Below are positions 61,295 through 64,000 of a DNA stretch of 64,000 bases, piece by piece. Every line of letters begins with the position of its first letter. Position 1 is the first letter of the stretch. The notes beneath the pieces were generated by a model that worked only from the letters and a program-made list of their open reading frames with translations, searched no databases and was not told where the DNA came from. This DNA comes from Campylorhamphus procurvoides (lineage: Eukaryota; Chordata; Aves; Passeriformes; Dendrocolaptidae). Location of the stretch: assembly GCA_013396655.1 (NCBI GenBank), contig WBMV01004466.1, forward strand, positions 248,001 to 312,000, given 5' to 3'. The position numbers and the translations under genes were made by a program.

Positions 61295-63060
61295 CTAATA
61301 CAGAGGAGAAAAAAGCTGTTCTGAACTTGGATGTTAAAATTAGTTCATTATTGATATTTTCTATACTTCAGTTAATGTATTTTTAATAGCTGTTTTAATA
61401 CCATATTCTTACAACACAGAGGAGAGGTTTGCTTGCTACAGAGGGCCTTGAGCTCAAAGTCAAACCAATATTCCCATGAAGGAGCAACAGACTATTATCA
61501 AAATGTAATTCAATTGCTTCATCTTATATCCTCCTTCATGCCTTTAACTAATTTAATCATGAAATACATATGCATTGTAACAAAGTCCTGAGACCATGCT
61601 ATTCATGAAACATTTTAATTAAAGCCCACAGAGAGACTTTTCCAATAGAGAGCAAAAAATATCTGTGAACCACAACATTAAAATTCAACCTTGCTAATGA
61701 TATACTCTAGTGCACTTAGAATACCTGGAACAATGTACAAGAAAAACTGATATAGCTGGAAAGATGCTACCTCTGATATCACAAATAGTTGGGAATCAAT
61801 GGAAGTCAGACATTAAGGCAGACTTCGTCAGCTGATAATCTTATTTCAAGTTTATAAAATTACACATAGGAAAATATTTATAGGATGAGGACCACATACA
61901 TGGCTTAAAGAACATGTACTGGGCACTGCAAATACCTTTTTACACAATATATTACATAAATCAGTTAATAGGCATGTCATGTGAGTTCTTTACAACACCA
62001 CATCAAATCAGCACAGAGAAGGAACAGTAAGACTTCTTTTTCTAACACAGAATATATAACAGCTAATTGCAAACACTTTCTTCAATTCAGAGACATTTGT
62101 GGCACATGCCACAGAAATACAAGTGCACAACTAGAGGCTTGGAAAGTCTGGTTCAAATACTGATTTGAATTAGCAGAAATCTTCTACTTAGGACTATACC
62201 ATCCCACTTCCTTTAGAGCTCCCTAACTCCCACTTCCCTGACCTCACTGTATCTTGAAAGATAGCCTTTAAGGATGAAGTCTGGGATGTACCATACACCA
62301 GAACATGAAAGCACCAAGGACTGAGGTTCCAGTTCAGTGCACAGCGATAGTCACATTGCCTCAAATGAAGGCAATGTGACATCTAGGTAGGTCAGCATGA
62401 AGCCACTGGATAAAATTCTGGTTCCACTGAAGTCAATGGTAAAACTATCACTGAATTCAATGGAGGAAGGATTTCATCCATTGTATAGGTCTGTAGGGGC
62501 TTGAGGTTGGTTGAGGAGAGAAGGGGAACTTAACTGCTTCAAAAAGGTCACCTTGGGTTAAGATAAAGAGCTATGCTTCAAGCCAACCCTTCAAAGAACC
62601 ACCTCACCCATCTTTAGTAAATGCCAACTGTCATTTAACAGAAAAAAGAAACACTTCAAACCATGTTTCAAATCTACTTTAAGTCCTCTCACAATGAAAG
62701 CTGCTTACTTTGCTCGAAATTTCTCATTTCTGAACTAAGCAAAATGCTTAGAATTTACATCTAAAAGAGAAATCTAATTCTATTTTATTCATTCATATAA
62801 TTTAAAACAGTCTATTCAGGTCTGAAGCCTGGGTTCTGTCACCACCTTACTAGATTTGTTTAATTTATTTTTTTATTCTTTTTAAACAGCGCAGCTGGGA
62901 AGGTCTACTGGTCTATTCACAGACTACAATACCATGCAGCTTGAAAAAAAAGATGACGGAGACTGTTTGGCTGCAGAGATAGACGAACATATCAGAATCA
63001 GGGAGAAAATCTCACATTACTTAAATCAAGACTCTCTTATTCCATTTCCTGTGATCTCAC
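61295..63060 (-). other. ZNF608: ZNF608 intron (1766 bp)
   Basis: Bounded by GTGAGATC at 63060 and TATTAG at 61295. It holds a perfect 12-bp inverted repeat at 62350-62380. Otherwise it is AT-rich intronic sequence with no repeat I recognise. Confidence 0.9.
62350..62380. repeat. Perfect 12-bp stem-loop in ZNF608 intron
   Basis: GTCACATTGCCT, CAAATGA, AGGCAATGTGAC. It lies in the large intron, so it would be present in the ZNF608 pre-mRNA. Confidence 0.9.
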
Positions 63061-64000
63061 CTGTTTAAATCTTGTGGTTGGATCTACTCCTGTTTGCTTC
63101 ATGGAGTCCATAACAGATTTCATCTCCACTGCCTCCTTTATAAGCTGGTGGTTTTCCATTTGTTTCACTTTGAAACTGTCAGACTGAAGCTGCTGCTGGT
63201 GATTGGAAAGAATCTGTGATTTGCTTGTCTCCTCACCTTTGTTGGGAACTGATGACCCTATTTTAGTGTTATTTTTACTGGACTCCGGAGTTGAAGGGGG
63301 CTTTGAAATAGTGGCAGATGGAATAGTCTTCTGCTTGTTGTCATCCTTCCCAATCTCCTTCAAGGGGGGGTCACTCTTCCGTTCACAGTCCCTCCCAGTT
63401 TGTGCCATTTTCTGTTCTGCTAGTCTCTGGTCCTCATAGTATTTTTCATACTGCTGCCTGTAAGCAGGGTTAGAGGCCATTAAGGACTTTTGGTCCATAT
63501 AGAGCCCATAGGCATACTGTCCATAATAAAGTGACTGAGCAAGTGCAGGGTGTCTTTGTGTTATTACTGACTGATGTTGCGGCTGCAAATTAGAGGAAGT
63601 GCTTTCACTTTTCTTGGCATCTGATGCTTCTGCCTTTTCCTTCTTTTCAGCCTCTTCCTCAGACTCTTTTTTGATCTTCAGTCCCTGCGGGGTACTGCTG
63701 TTCCCGGCTGCTGGGGCACTGACCTGTCCAGAGTGCAAGTAACCTGGGGAATAATAAGGATCATAACCATGGTAATAGGGAGAATGAGACTCTTTAGCTT
63801 GAGCCGATTGTGCTGTGGTTGAAGAATGTCCTTTTACAACACCATCTTTATTAGAAATAATATCTGATGGAGAGCTCGCCTTTGACCTCATGCCCTCTGA
63901 CCTGCTGTCAGAGCCACCATCATCAGCTGCATCAGAAATATCTGAGTAAGCAGGGCTGTTGGTTTTAGCAGCCGTGCTGTCTGCGCCATTTTGTGTCAAC
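63061..64000 (-). CDS. ZNF608: ZNF608 coding exon (3' part of the large exon; continues beyond the window)
   Basis: This is 313 open codons (63999 down to 63061). Base 64000 ends the preceding codon, so the exon runs off the right edge and has no start here. I recognise the conserved C-terminal region of ZNF608, a nuclear zinc-finger protein related to ZNF609. Its C2H2 finger lies upstream, outside this window. Landmarks by residue in this piece: an acidic/serine stretch [20 protein letters not shown] (17-36); a tyrosine-rich [17 protein letters not shown] (72-88); a Lys/Glu-rich block (108-124) with a sumoylation-type IKKE; the hallmark [20 protein letters not shown] (148-167); and a charged [20 protein letters not shown] (181-200), probably helical. 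The exon ends ...RFKQ on a phase 0 donor, GTGAGATC, at 63060. The seven further residues before the first stop are intron read-through. In mouse, the ZNF608 family has been linked to repression of Rag gene expression. That role is literature knowledge, not visible here. Confidence 0.96.

Noticed and set aside
63203..63439. 78-codon plus-strand frame
   Set aside because: Antisense shadow of the conserved ZNF608 exon.

Overview
This is a 64 kb piece of a bird nuclear genome. It is AT-rich, intron-containing vertebrate DNA with no bacterial-type coding density. Four pieces of evidence point to a bird: several decayed CR1 LINE fragments, one of which ends in the degenerate ATTCTGTGATTCT-type octamers of avian CR1; two insertions of one endogenous retrovirus LTR family with a tRNA-Lys-type primer binding site; only a thin load of repeats; and one strongly conserved vertebrate gene at the right edge. 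The exact species cannot be told from sequence alone.

The only gene I can support is the 3' end of ZNF608, a C2H2 zinc-finger nuclear regulator and paralogue of ZNF609. It lies on the minus strand between about 55.7 kb and the window edge. Five coding exons can be read with consensus splice sites and consistent phases: 64000-63061 (continues outside the window), 61294-60877, 60344-60172, 59278-59125 and 57858-57773. A good donor overlaps the stop codon of the fifth exon, and a strong polypyrimidine/AG acceptor sits at 56772. This suggests a sixth exon that carries the last two codons and most of the 3' UTR. The 3' UTR contains a 113-base assembly gap next to a TA microsatellite. Poly(A) signal candidates lie at 56261 and 55722.

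Everything to the left (1 to about 55.5 kb) looks like the gene desert downstream of ZNF608. The ORFs there are short, often start at non-ATG codons, overlap on both strands and resemble no protein I recognise. What the desert holds: (1) a truncated, non-autonomous class II (ERVK-like) element at about 835-2880, with a partial 5' LTR, a CpG-decayed primer site, an internal region of degenerate repeats of about 45 bp, a polypurine tract and a 3' LTR; (2) a solo LTR of the same family at 15666-16247; (3) CR1 fragments at 10997-11190 (+), 17040-17200 (-), 36140-36615 (-), 42836-43197 (+) and an older one at 43545-44115 (+); (4) a possible, gapped LTR-like unit at 40257-40898; (5) a GATATA-type microsatellite, low-complexity A/C or G/T tracts and a pyrimidine-rich domain of about 480 bp; (6) several perfect or near-perfect inverted repeats; (7) stretches dense in homeodomain-type TAATTA cores that may be conserved enhancers.

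I found no convincing undescribed system. The leads most worth checking are the alternative ZNF608 C-terminus, a 70-nt exon-like block at 9391-9460, a 31-bp-stem hairpin at 18342-18423, and a compact snap-back repeat cluster at 11459-11543.
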